Part shown: in pieces, positions 1-6,715 of the stretch
How positions within the stretch are numbered: position 1 is the first letter of the stretch
Layout: every line of letters starts with the position of its first letter
NCBI GenBank assembly: GCA_016295375.1
Contig: JAEDLI010000109.1
Span: forward strand, 1-7,613
Source: Fibrobacter sp.
GTDB lineage: Bacteria; Fibrobacterota; Fibrobacteria; Fibrobacterales; Fibrobacteraceae
Reading direction: 5' to 3'
DNA length: 7,613 bases
Made by a program: the position numbers and the translations under genes
The notes under the pieces: model-generated
Told to the model about the DNA's origin: nothing
Databases searched by the model: none
Seen by the model: the letters and a program-made list of their open reading frames with translations, nothing else

Positions 1-1646
1 TCAATTTTGCCTACGATGTGGTAGATGAATACGCCAAGGAAGAACCCAAGCGCGAAGCCCTGGTCTGGTGTGACGACGAAGACGAAAATCACATCTTCAC
101 TTTCAAGGATTTGTCGCTAGCCTCCCAGCGCACGGCCAACTTCTTAGTAGAACAGGGAATCGTCAAGGGCGACCGGGTGATGCTCATCCTCCGACGCCGT
201 TACGAATTCTGGTTTTTCCTCTTGGCATTGCACCGCATTGGCGCCATCGCCATCCCGGCCACTAACATGCTGGCCGCCGAAGACCTGGAATACCGTTTCA
301 AGGCTGCCGACGTAAAGATGGTGGTGACCTACGACGAGCCCACCCTCCAAAAAGAGGTGGACAAGGCAAAATCCAAGTGTCCCTCCGTAGAAAAGCTGGT
401 AACCGTAGGCCAGACCGCCCGCCAGAACTGGATCAGTTTCTACGACGACTACGAAATCTTCCCGGCCAGTTTCCCACGGCCCACGGGAGACGCCGCCACC
501 CATAACGACGACATCATGGTGGTGTACTTTACCAGCGGCACAAGTTCCAACCCCAAGATGGTGGCCCACACCTACACCTACCCTCTGGGACACATCGTCA
601 CCGCCAAGTACTGGCAGCACGTGATTGAGGGAGGCCGCCACCTGACGGTTGCCGAAACCGGCTGGGCCAAGGCCCTCTGGGGAAAAATCTACGGCCAGTG
701 GATTGCAGGCTCTGCCGTGTTCACCTACGACATGAAGGTATTCATTCCGGGAAAGCTGCTGGAAAAGATGGCCAAATACAAGGTCACTACCTTCTGCGCT
801 CCGCCTACCGTGTACCGCTACATCCTGCACCACGGCCTTTCCAAGTACGACCTGTCCAGCCTCAAGTACTGCACCACTGCAGGCGAATCGTTGAACCTGG
901 ACATCTACAACCAGTTCTTCGAGCAGACAGGCATCCGACTGCAAGAAGGTTACGGCCAAACAGAACTGACTCTTACCACCGGAAATTTCGGCTGGGATAT
1001 CCCGAAGCCGGGCTCCATCGGCAAGCCTTCGCCGGGCTACCGCATGGAAATCGTCAACGCCGAAGGTGAGTCCTGCGGCGTACATGAAGTGGGCGAACTG
1101 ATTATCCAGATTGACCAGGGCAAGCCCTTCGGTATGTTCGGCGGCTACTACCGCGACGAAGAACGCACGGAGAAAGTGTTCGCAGGCGGAGTTTACCACA
1201 CCGGCGACACCGCCACCCGGGACAAGGACGGCTATTTCTGGTTCGTGGGCCGCACTGACGACCTGATCAAGAGTTCCGGATACCGTATCAGCCCCTTCGA
1301 AGTGGAAGAAGTGCTCCACAAGCACCCCGCCGTGCTGGAAGTGGCCGTCACGGGCATCGAGGACAAGGACCGTGGCCAGGCCGTGAAAGCCACCATCGTG
1401 CTCCAGAAGGGCTACGAAGCTTCCAAGGAACTGTCCAAGGAAATCCAGCTTTTCGCGAAGAAGATTGCCGCCAGCTACAAGAGCCCCCGCATTATCGACT
1501 TCGTAACGGAACTGCCCAAGACCATCAGCGGAAAGATCCGCCGCGCCACCATCCGCGACAAGGATGCTTCGGCACAGGCCGCTGAAAAAGCCGGAGCACA
1601 GGCTGGCGAAAGCACCGAAACTTCGTCCGAAAAATCGGAAAGCTAA
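1..1646 (+). CDS. AMP-forming acyl-CoA synthetase (acetyl/medium-chain type), 5' partial
   Basis: Activates a carboxylic acid with ATP to an acyl-adenylate and then to acyl-CoA in the cytoplasm. The reading frame is open to the left edge (first whole codon at position 3). The residues before the GTG at 18 (Asn-Phe-Ala-Tyr-Asp) match the usual N-terminal part of this family, so GTG 18 is not the real start and only a short N-terminus is missing. Visible core motifs, in order: the phosphate-binding loop YFTSGTSSNPK at 525-557, YGQTE at 951-965, YHTGD at 1194-1208, GRTDD at 1248-1262 and the hinge stretch after it, and the C-terminal catalytic lysine in KTISGKIRR (codon 1533-1535). The phosphate loop has Ser-Ser-Asn where many members have Thr-Gly-x. 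About 547 residues are visible, normal for the family. The last 30 residues form a low-complexity Ala/Glu/Ser tail. The segment GWAKALWGKIYGQW suggests the acetyl/medium-chain (MACS-like) branch; the substrate cannot be read from sequence. It is followed closely by a carboxylate-type transporter, probably in one operon. Confidence 0.9.
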   Translation, partial: NFAYDVVDEYAKEEPKREALVWCDDEDENHIFTFKDLSLASQRTANFLVEQGIVKGDRVMLILRRRYEFWFFLLALHRIGAIAIPATNMLAAEDLEYRFKAADVKMVVTYDEPTLQKEVDKAKSKCPSVEKLVTVGQTARQNWISFYDDYEIFPASFPRPTGDAATHNDDIMVVYFTSGTSSNPKMVAHTYTYPLGHIVTAKYWQHVIEGGRHLTVAETGWAKALWGKIYGQWIAGSAVFTYDMKVFIPGKLLEKMAKYKVTTFCAPPTVYRYILHHGLSKYDLSSLKYCTTAGESLNLDIYNQFFEQTGIRLQEGYGQTELTLTTGNFGWDIPKPGSIGKPSPGYRMEIVNAEGESCGVHEVGELIIQIDQGKPFGMFGGYYRDEERTEKVFAGGVYHTGDTATRDKDGYFWFVGRTDDLIKSSGYRISPFEVEEVLHKHPAVLEVAVTGIEDKDRGQAVKATIVLQKGYEASKELSKEIQLFAKKIAASYKSPRIIDFVTELPKTISGKIRRATIRDKDASAQAAEKAGAQAGESTETSSEKSES

Positions 1647-1667
1647 CGGCATTCCCGGAGGTATGCC

Positions 1668-2834
1668 ATGAGCAACCGCGTCCTCAACATCCTCGTTCCG
1701 GGAATCGGCCTCCCCCTTTCCCTGGGTACCGTCTATAACTACTCCCAGTACTCCGTCAACATCATGGAGTGCTTCGGCATTTCAAAGTTCCAGGCGGACA
1801 TCGGGTTCACCCTGATCATCTTCTTCCTGGGGATGTGCGCCGCCACCTTCGGACGCATGGTGGAACTGAACCCGAAACGGATGTCGGTGGTTTCCACCAC
1901 CTTGTTTGCCATCGGCATGTCCACCCTCTTTGCCGCCACCAAGTTCGGCATACTCCCGCTGTACTACATCGGCTGCTCCTTCATGGGGGCGGGCACGGGC
2001 ATCGGCTACGTGTGCCCCATCAAGCAGTTGCTTTCCAATTTCAGCGACCACAAGGGCCTGGCCTCGGGCCTTGCCATCACGGGCTTTGGGGCAGGCAAGT
2101 TCGTGGCCGCCCCCGCCATCGAGTACCTGCTGGCAAACTTTGAACTCCCCTACCTGTTCCTGATTCTCGGATGCGCCTTCCTGACGGTCATGTCCGTATG
2201 TTCCTGGCTGTTCAGGCCCAATCCCGCCTTTATCATGACCAAGAAGACGGCCATCTCATTCAAGGACTTGGTTCACACCAAGTTCCTCACCATGGAATAC
2301 GTGTCCATCTGGGTCATGTTCTGCATCAACATTTCCTGCGGACTTGCCCTGATTGCCCAGGAAAAGAGCCTGCTGAAATACCTGGGCTTCAAAGAAATCG
2401 CACTCATCATGGCCCTAACCGCCGTGTTCAACGTGCTGGGCCGTTTCGGCATGAGCACCCTCTCCGACTATATCGGCCGAAAGGGCGCCTACCACTACGT
2501 TTGCTCCCTCAGTATCTTGGCGGCGTTCCTCTGCTATACCGAGCAGGCCTGGCTTGCCATTTGCGGTATCATGATGGTGGAATTCGCCTACGGTGGAAAC
2601 TTCTCCGTGCTGCCTAGCCTTTTGGCCAAGCGCTTCGGAACCTCCTGCGTTTCCACGGTACACGCCATGACCCTTTCGGGCTGGGGAATCGCGGGCATCA
2701 TCGGCCCTACCCTCGGAAACATCTTTACAGGGAACAACCTGTTCCTGGTGCTGGGCGGACTTTACCTATTCGGGTTCACCATGATGGAAATCTTCGTGAA
2801 GAAGGATTCCCACCAGGAGATTAAGGGAGTTTAA
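1668..2834 (+). CDS. MFS transporter, oxalate/formate antiporter (OFA)-like
   Basis: Inner-membrane transporter of the major facilitator superfamily, 388 residues, with the alternating hydrophobic segments expected for 12 membrane helices. Family marks: Gly-Thr-Val-Tyr-Asn-Tyr-Ser near residues 20-26, which resembles the OFA first-helix motif; a glycine-rich helix GAGTGIGYVCP at 107-117; DHKGLASGLAITGFGAG at 127-143; and an MFS motif A-like loop GRFGMSTLSDYIGRK at 258-272 between the halves of the C-terminal domain. The equivalent N-terminal loop (FGRMVELNPKRM, 61-72) is less canonical. The ATG at 1668 is preceded by GGAGG at 1657-1661, six bases away, which fixes the start. It begins 21 bases after the acyl-CoA synthetase stop, so co-transcription is likely. 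OFA members exchange or import small carboxylates such as oxalate or formate; pairing with an acyl-CoA synthetase suggests an organic acid substrate, but this is inference. The stop overlaps the stop of the convergent hemL by four bases. Confidence 0.85.
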   Translation: MSNRVLNILVPGIGLPLSLGTVYNYSQYSVNIMECFGISKFQADIGFTLIIFFLGMCAATFGRMVELNPKRMSVVSTTLFAIGMSTLFAATKFGILPLYYIGCSFMGAGTGIGYVCPIKQLLSNFSDHKGLASGLAITGFGAGKFVAAPAIEYLLANFELPYLFLILGCAFLTVMSVCSWLFRPNPAFIMTKKTAISFKDLVHTKFLTMEYVSIWVMFCINISCGLALIAQEKSLLKYLGFKEIALIMALTAVFNVLGRFGMSTLSDYIGRKGAYHYVCSLSILAAFLCYTEQAWLAICGIMMVEFAYGGNFSVLPSLLAKRFGTSCVSTVHAMTLSGWGIAGIIGPTLGNIFTGNNLFLVLGGLYLFGFTMMEIFVKKDSHQEIKGV

Positions 2835-4117
2835 AGAGTTTTAAATACTTTCCTGGCGGCATCGACAGTTCGGTCGATGTCGTTTTCTGTATGGGCGGCA
2901 CTCACGAAGATGGCTTCGAACTGGCTTGGCGCCAGATAGATTCCCTGGTCCAGCATGCCCAAGAAATACCTGCGGAACAGTTCCAGGTCGGACTTTTGCA
3001 CATCGGCAAAACACGTGACCGGGCCTTCGGTAAAGAAGATACAGCCCATGGAACCCACCTGGTTTGTAGAAATGGCTACCCCTGCAGAGGCGGCAGCGTC
3101 CTTGAGGCCTTCTAGCAAGCGCTTGGTCATGGCTTCGGCATGAACGTAATATTCCGGGTGACTATGCAGTTCGCGCATAGTGGAAAGTCCTGCCGCCATG
3201 GCCACCGGATTCCCTGAAAGGGTTCCCGCCTGGTAGATTCCACCCAAGGGGGCAATCTGTTGCATCACGTCCAGACGGCCACCGTAGGCACCTACCGGCA
3301 TGCCTCCGCCGATAATCTTTCCGAAGGTGGTCAGGTCCGGCTTGATGCCGTACAGCCCCTGGGCGCAGTGGATTCCTACACGGAATCCCGTCATCACCTC
3401 GTCCACAATCAAAAGGGCTCCGTGTTTCTTGGTCTCTTCGGAAAGAGCTTGCAGGAATTCCGGCTTGGCAGGCACTACCCCCATATTCCCGGCCACAGGC
3501 TCCACGATCACGCCGGCGATTTCGTCGCCAATCTTGTCGAACAGCTCCTTCACTCCCGCCACATCGTTGTACTGTAGCGTAAGCGTGTATTTCGCGAGGT
3601 CGGCGGGTACCCCCTTGCTACTGGGCTTACCTGTAGTGAGCATTCCCGAGCCCGCCTTGATGAGTAAACTATCGCTATGGCCGTGGTAACAGCCCTCGAA
3701 TTTTGCAATCTTGTCGCGGCCCGTGAAACCACGAGCAGCACGGATGGCACTCATGGTGGCCTCGGTACCGCTGTTCACCATGCGCATCATTTCCACGCTG
3801 GGCACAAGGCTCATCACCAGTTTGGCCAGTTCCGATTCCAGGCCGCAGGGCGCCCCGAAACTGAGGCCATTCTGGGCCGTTTCTGCCACCGCATTGATGA
3901 CGCTGTCGTGGGCGTGGCCCAACAGCATGGGGCCCCAGCTGCCCACGTAGTCAATGTAGTCGTTTCCGTCCACGTCATAGATGTGGCTTCCCTTGGCGCG
4001 GGCGATAAAAGGAGGTGTGGCCCCCACGTTGCTGTATGCACGGACGGGGCTGTTCACGCCGCCGGGCATCAGGGTCTTGGCTTCGGTAAAAAGATTTTCG
4101 CTAATGGAGTGGTTCAT
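2831..4117 (-). CDS. hemL: Glutamate-1-semialdehyde 2,1-aminomutase
   Basis: PLP enzyme that converts glutamate-1-semialdehyde into 5-aminolevulinate, the last step of the C5 (tRNA-Glu dependent) route to tetrapyrroles; cytoplasmic. The 428 residues match the usual length of about 425-430. Visible features: GGVNSPVRAY at 19-28, the substrate-domain stretch MVNSGTEATMSAIRAARG at 113-130, CYHGHSD at 143-149, the cofactor-binding Asp in IVDEVMTGFR (Asp239), the PLP Schiff-base lysine in TTFGKIIGGGMPVGAYGG (Lys267) and GTLSGNPVAMAAG at 298-310. I chose ATG at 4117 because the conserved N-terminus begins there; an in-frame TTG at 4126 would add three residues but lies in the U-tract of an upstream terminator. 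The ribosome-binding site is weak (GGGG seven bases upstream at best). It is the third gene of a - strand series after hemB and a lipoprotein, but I find no good promoter directly in front. Its stop overlaps the convergent transporter gene. Confidence 0.95.
   Translation of the reverse strand: MNHSISENLFTEAKTLMPGGVNSPVRAYSNVGATPPFIARAKGSHIYDVDGNDYIDYVGSWGPMLLGHAHDSVINAVAETAQNGLSFGAPCGLESELAKLVMSLVPSVEMMRMVNSGTEATMSAIRAARGFTGRDKIAKFEGCYHGHSDSLLIKAGSGMLTTGKPSSKGVPADLAKYTLTLQYNDVAGVKELFDKIGDEIAGVIVEPVAGNMGVVPAKPEFLQALSEETKKHGALLIVDEVMTGFRVGIHCAQGLYGIKPDLTTFGKIIGGGMPVGAYGGRLDVMQQIAPLGGIYQAGTLSGNPVAMAAGLSTMRELHSHPEYYVHAEAMTKRLLEGLKDAAASAGVAISTNQVGSMGCIFFTEGPVTCFADVQKSDLELFRRYFLGMLDQGIYLAPSQFEAIFVSAAHTENDIDRTVDAARKVFKTL
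2857..2890 (+). terminator. Probable terminator of the synthetase/MFS operon, inside the hemL 3' end
   Basis: A 10-bp stem (CGGCATCGAC at 2857-2866 with GTCGATGTCG at 2873-2882), six-base loop AGTTCG, then TTTTCTGT. It starts 22 bases after the MFS stop. On the + strand the only non-Watson-Crick pair is a G-U (2859 with 2880); on the - strand the same position becomes an A-C mismatch, so the helix favours + strand RNA. The T-run is short (four), so efficiency is uncertain. It lies in codons for the last residues of HemL. Confidence 0.45.
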
Positions 4118-4121
4118 AGAC

Positions 4122-4156
4122 CCCAAAATAGAAAATCCGACCCAGAGGGCCGGATT
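4122..4156 (-). terminator. Rho-independent terminator between lipoprotein gene and hemL
   Basis: Read on the - strand: AATCCG, C, CCC, loop TCT, GGG, T, CGGATT, followed by TTTCTATTTTG. The stem pairs 4151-4156 with 4134-4139 (6 bp) and 4147-4149 with 4141-4143 (3 bp), with one C/T mismatch (4150 and 4140) and a three-base loop. It starts 20 bases after the lipoprotein stop, and its U-tract ends only a few bases before the hemL ATG at 4117. It should end the lipoprotein transcript and limit read-through into hemL. Confidence 0.7.
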
Positions 4157-4176
4157 CTGAAAGATTCAAGTAATGA

Positions 4177-4548
4177 TTACTCGGCAGGTTCAGCCATCTG
4201 ATCACAGCTGAATCCATCCATTCCTTCTCCGTAGAAGTACTGGACGGTGTTACCAACTTCGCATTCAAGTTCCGCCTTGGCGCAGCCTTCACCAACAGTA
4301 TAGACGGTCTTGTCAAATTCGGTCACGGCAGCACAAGAAGTCTTAAGGCTTTCAGCAGCCGGATCGTCCGAAGCAATGGCAGTACAGGTATGGTTCTCGA
4401 TACCAGCAATAGTCTGCACGCGATCACAAGAGACAACGGACTTGCCGTCCAGCGTGTTCGATGCGGTTCCAGAAGAAGAGGAATCATCGCTACAAGCGGT
4501 GAAGATGGCGGCTGCGCCGAGAGCGGCAAGAAGCATGAGTTTTTTCAT
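4177..4548 (-). CDS. Small cysteine-rich lipoprotein, function unknown
   Basis: Predicted 123-residue exported lipoprotein. The N-terminus has two lysines, a hydrophobic core (residues 4-16) and a lipobox-like end Ile-Phe-Thr-Ala before Cys19, which would be lipidated by the Lgt/Lsp route. Then comes Ser-Asp-Asp-Ser-Ser-Ser-Ser, a linker often seen in Fibrobacter lipoproteins. The mature part has six more cysteines (41, 55, 72, 89, 96, 115), an even number that could form three disulfides in the periplasm or at the surface. The rest is acidic and I recognise no domain. The start at ATG 4548 is preferred over in-frame ATG 4560 and TTG 4569 because GGAG sits six bases before it and the resulting signal peptide is conventional (Met-Lys-Lys-Leu). 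It sits between hemB and hemL on the same strand but has its own likely promoter and terminator, so a role in haem synthesis should not be assumed. It could be a lineage-specific surface protein. Confidence 0.8.
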   Translation of the reverse strand: MKKLMLLAALGAAAIFTACSDDSSSSGTASNTLDGKSVVSCDRVQTIAGIENHTCTAIASDDPAAESLKTSCAAVTEFDKTVYTVGEGCAKAELECEVGNTVQYFYGEGMDGFSCDQMAEPAE

Positions 4549-4554
4549 TTTTTT

Positions 4555-4558
4555 CTCC
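4555..4558 (-). promoter_or_regulatory. Ribosome-binding site that fixes the lipoprotein start
   Basis: GGAG on the - strand, separated by six A residues from the ATG at 4548. The upstream in-frame ATG at 4560 overlaps this site, which argues against that ATG being the start. Confidence 0.65.
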
Positions 4559-4599
4559 ATTGAACGCAAATAAATTTGCCTTGTTAAAATGTTGTAATC

Positions 4600-4628
4600 A
4601 ATCTATATTTTTTTTGCACTAATAACAA
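4600..4628 (-). promoter_or_regulatory. Possible promoter of the lipoprotein gene
   Basis: On the - strand, TTGTTA (4628-4623) is followed by TATAGA (4607-4602, 15-base spacing) or the overlapping TAGATT (4605-4600, 17-base spacing). Each hexamer matches the sigma-70 consensus at four of six positions. The spacer holds an A8 run, and two T-runs lie further upstream (T7 at 4645-4639, T10 at 4658-4649). These could act as an UP-like or bent element. A short inverted repeat (GCAAA/TTTGC, 4566-4579) lies in the predicted leader. The hemB stop is at 4659, so the promoter fills the hemB-lipoprotein gap. Confidence 0.35.
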
Positions 4629-4658
4629 ATCAACACGCAAAAAAACGTAAAAAAAAAA

Positions 4659-5624
4659 TTACAACAATCCTTTCTCCAGAGCTTCCTTGGCATGGTAGGT
4701 GATGATAATGTCGGCGCCCGCCCGCTTGAAGGCCAACAGATTTTCGCGAATAATGGCATCTTCGTCGATAAGGCCAAGGTTTGCGGCGGCCTTCACCATG
4801 GCGTATTCCCCGCTCACGTTGTAAACGGCCACCGGCACATCGCTGATTTCGGCGGTCTGGCGGAGCACATCCAAGAAGGCTAGACCCGGCTTCACCATCA
4901 CGATGTCTGCACCTTCTTCCAGATCCAATTCCACTTCGCGCAAGGCCTCACGACCGTTACGCACATCCATCTGGTAGCCCTTGCGGTTGCCGCACTGGGG
5001 AGCAGAACCGGCCGCCTCACGGAACGGTCCGTAGTAGGCGCTGGCAAATTTCGCGCTGTAAGACATGATCGGAGTGTTCTTGAAACCGTTCTCGTCCAAT
5101 TTTTCGCGGATAGCCGCCACGCGGCCGTCCATCATGTCGCTGGGAGCCACCATGTCGGCTCCTGCCACCGCATGGGAAAGTGCTGTTTTCGCCAAGAGTT
5201 CCAGGGTAGCGTCGTTATCCACTTCGCCACCCTTCAAGATGCCGCAATGACCGTGGCTCATGTATTCGCAGAGGCATACGTCGGTAATGATGTAGAGTTC
5301 CGGGAACCTGGCCTTCAGGGCACGGACCGCGCGCTGGATAATACCGTCATCGTCGTAGGCGGAGCTCGCCATTTCGTCTTTCATGTCGGGAATGCCAAAC
5401 AGCAAGATAGACTTGAGCCCAAGGGCAGCATAACCGTCCACCTCTTTCAGAAGTTCATCGATAGAAAAACGGAACTGTCTCGGCATAGACGGAATTTCTT
5501 CCTTGATTCCCGAACCTTCCTTTACAAACAGGGGGTACACCAGAGACGAGGGATTCACGGCGGTTTCCGCAACCATGTTCCGGATGGTTTCGTTCTTGCG
5601 CAAGCGACGGGGACGTTTAATCAT
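4659..5624 (-). CDS. hemB: Porphobilinogen synthase (5-aminolevulinate dehydratase)
   Basis: Condenses two 5-aminolevulinate molecules into porphobilinogen, the first ring of haem, sirohaem and cobalamin; cytoplasmic and usually octameric. The 321 residues match the family length of about 320-335. Visible features: RRLRKNETIRNMV near the N-terminus, the zinc-site cysteines in DVCLCEYMSHGHCG (Cys117, Cys119, Cys127), the first Schiff-base lysine in SYSAKFASAYYGPFR (Lys192) and the second in VMVKPG (Lys245). The three cysteines indicate the zinc-dependent type, not the aspartate-rich magnesium type. The start at ATG 5624 is chosen because the conserved protein begins with Met-Ile-Lys-Arg-Pro-Arg-Arg; an extension to 5699 would add a stretch with no family match and would run through the promoter. 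A modest AAGG lies ten bases upstream. The next gene downstream on the same strand is a lipoprotein, then hemL, whose product makes the HemB substrate. No hairpin terminator is visible after the stop, only T-rich DNA. Confidence 0.96.
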   Translation of the reverse strand: MIKRPRRLRKNETIRNMVAETAVNPSSLVYPLFVKEGSGIKEEIPSMPRQFRFSIDELLKEVDGYAALGLKSILLFGIPDMKDEMASSAYDDDGIIQRAVRALKARFPELYIITDVCLCEYMSHGHCGILKGGEVDNDATLELLAKTALSHAVAGADMVAPSDMMDGRVAAIREKLDENGFKNTPIMSYSAKFASAYYGPFREAAGSAPQCGNRKGYQMDVRNGREALREVELDLEEGADIVMVKPGLAFLDVLRQTAEISDVPVAVYNVSGEYAMVKAAANLGLIDEDAIIRENLLAFKRAGADIIITYHAKEALEKGLL

Positions 5625-5670
5625 TTTCAGGCCTTGGGTTTTCTGGATTACACAAAACTGTCTAGCGTCC

Positions 5671-5699
5671 AATATAAAAAAACAGACGCATCCAAGCAA
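5671..5699 (-). promoter_or_regulatory. Probable hemB promoter
   Basis: On the - strand, TTGCTT (5699-5694), a 17-base spacer and TATATT (5676-5671), four and five matches to the sigma-70 consensus. The last six bases of the spacer, touching the -10 box, are T. Transcription would start around 5664, leaving a leader of about 40 bases before the hemB ATG. The -35 box touches the end of the terminator of the upstream gene. Confidence 0.5.
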
Positions 5700-5727
5700 A
5701 AAAAGACGGCCAAAGCCGTCTTTTTTT
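5698..5727 (-). terminator. Strong intrinsic terminator after the DUF3078-like gene
   Basis: A perfect inverted repeat: GACGGC (5705-5710), loop CAAA (5711-5714), GCCGTC (5715-5720), flanked by A7 on the left and T7 on the right. It begins about 20 bases past the stop at 5748, so it serves the - strand gene. Because both sides carry A/T runs it could also stop + strand transcription, although no + strand gene runs into it. Confidence 0.88.
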
Positions 5728-5747
5728 CGCGTCGATTAGCCGCTAAA

Positions 5748-6644
5748 CTAGAACCAGCGCCAGGTCAAGCCAAAGAGCACCATGGTCTTGTACTGGGCAT
5801 CCTCGTCCCTGTCGTAGTCGTAGGCCATGTCGTAACCCACCTGGACTTCGATAAGGGGAGCGATCATAATGGAGAGCAAGTTTTCCCATAGTCCATCAAT
5901 CTGCTCGACCCCTTCAAAGTTGCAGAATGCCCAGAGACGGGTCTTGAAGGTTACGATGTCGGAGAGGTTGTACTTGAACTCAGTAATGGATTCGAGACCG
6001 GGTTCGTCCCTAAATTCCTTGATTTGGTCCTTACGCCCGGCAGCAACCTTTTCGGCGTAATGGACATCGGCATAGCCGTAACCCTTGGAGATTGTCATGC
6101 GGTTTGCAAAGCCCAGGCGCTGGGAGAAGTTGTCATTAGGAATGTAGGCAAGGCCTGCCACCTGAGTTTCGTAAGCGGGGTCCATGAAGCTGGACACGGC
6201 CTTCTTTACCTCATCACCGTTCTCGTCTTCACTGTAGGCATAGCCTGCCATCATCTGTGTTTCGAACCGGTTTCCGATGTAGGGCTTCAAAACCTCGATC
6301 ATGTTGAAGTCCAGCATGGACTCCCAGAACAGTCTGTCTGCCGACTTGCGCTTGCCTAGACCTTTGGTCCAGGTTTGTCCCAAATCAATATCTATCAAGT
6401 TGCGCCAATTGGCCACCTTCCACTTTCCCTGCACGTCGGCATCGTAGGTAATGAGCCAGTTGTAATTGGATGTCCCGTCCTGCTGCCAATTGTCGTAGTT
6501 ATAGAAATTGTACCTGACAGCAGCCACCACGTCAGCGGTCCAGTTTTCGGGCAAAGCTCCTTCGAACATGCCACCTTCGGCATGAGCGGCTGTTGCAGAT
6601 GTCAAGGCAGCAAGGCCAAACAGAATCAATGATTTCAGTTTCAT
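5748..6644 (-). CDS. DUF3078-like outer-membrane beta-barrel protein
   Basis: Predicted outer-membrane protein of 298 residues with unknown substrate. It has a clear signal peptide (Met-Lys-Leu-Lys-Ser, hydrophobic core, Ala-His-Ala at 20-22, cleavage expected before Glu23). The mature part is rich in alternating aromatic and polar residues and contains the stretch NWQQDGTSNYNWLITYDADVQ (52-72) followed by a Trp/Asp-rich segment and a Lys-Arg-Lys-Ser-Ala-Asp-Arg region (98-104). These recall DUF3078-type proteins of Bacteroidota and Fibrobacterota. The chain ends Thr-Trp-Arg-Trp-Phe, the terminal aromatic residue recognised by the BAM assembly machinery. The ATG at 6644 is preceded by GAGAGG (6656-6651) with six-base spacing. 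It ends at a strong terminator and diverges from a small exported protein, so it is probably transcribed alone. Family membership is from pattern recall, not a search. Confidence 0.78.
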   Translation of the reverse strand: MKLKSLILFGLAALTSATAAHAEGGMFEGALPENWTADVVAAVRYNFYNYDNWQQDGTSNYNWLITYDADVQGKWKVANWRNLIDIDLGQTWTKGLGKRKSADRLFWESMLDFNMIEVLKPYIGNRFETQMMAGYAYSEDENGDEVKKAVSSFMDPAYETQVAGLAYIPNDNFSQRLGFANRMTISKGYGYADVHYAEKVAAGRKDQIKEFRDEPGLESITEFKYNLSDIVTFKTRLWAFCNFEGVEQIDGLWENLLSIMIAPLIEVQVGYDMAYDYDRDEDAQYKTMVLFGLTWRWF

Positions 6645-6666
6645 AGCTTTCCTCTCTATAGCACCA

Positions 6667-6694
6667 AAGATAGAATATTTGTGCCGAAATGCAA
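6667..6694 (-). promoter_or_regulatory. Possible promoter of the DUF3078-like gene
   Basis: On the - strand, TTGCAT (6694-6689), a 16-base spacer and TATCTT (6672-6667), each four of six matches to consensus, about 22 bases before the start at 6644. The -35 box covers the ATG at 6689, which is the alternative start of the divergent gene; this favours the later start for that gene. Confidence 0.4.
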
Positions 6695-6703
6695 CGGCTT
6701 TTC

Positions 6704-6709
6704 TATTAT
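6704..6709 (+). promoter_or_regulatory. Possible -10 box just before the small exported protein
   Basis: TATTAT (five of six to TATAAT) lies six bases before ATG 6716. A start site at the normal distance would fall on or next to the ATG, giving a leaderless message. No good -35 box is present at 16-18 bases; TTGTGC at 6679-6684 is 19 bases away and weak. Confidence 0.25.
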
Positions 6710-6715
6710 TGTGAC

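Noticed and set aside
144..1652. A 502-codon open frame antisense to the acyl-CoA synthetase
   Set aside because: It lies almost wholly opposite a gene with all expected catalytic motifs, its translation resembles no family, and long antisense frames arise from strong codon bias in GC-moderate genes.
4118..4126. TTG at 4126 as the hemL start
   Set aside because: It adds only Met-Gly-Ser, lies in the U-tract of the preceding terminator, and leaves no room for a ribosome site; ATG 4117 fits the family N-terminus.
4590..4666. Nine-base inverted repeat TGTTGTAAT / ATTACAACA flanking the hemB-lipoprotein gap
   Set aside because: The arms are about 59 bases apart and AT-rich, one arm lies over the hemB stop, and there is no further sign of an element boundary or a terminator; chance is the simpler explanation.
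5625..5699. N-terminal extension of hemB by 25 residues
   Set aside because: The extra residues match nothing in HemB and would overlap a good promoter; the family begins at the Met-Ile-Lys-Arg-Pro stretch.
5172..5891. A 239-codon + strand frame across hemB, its promoter and the end of the DUF3078-like gene
   Set aside because: It runs antisense through two recognisable genes and a strong terminator and has no recognisable protein features.
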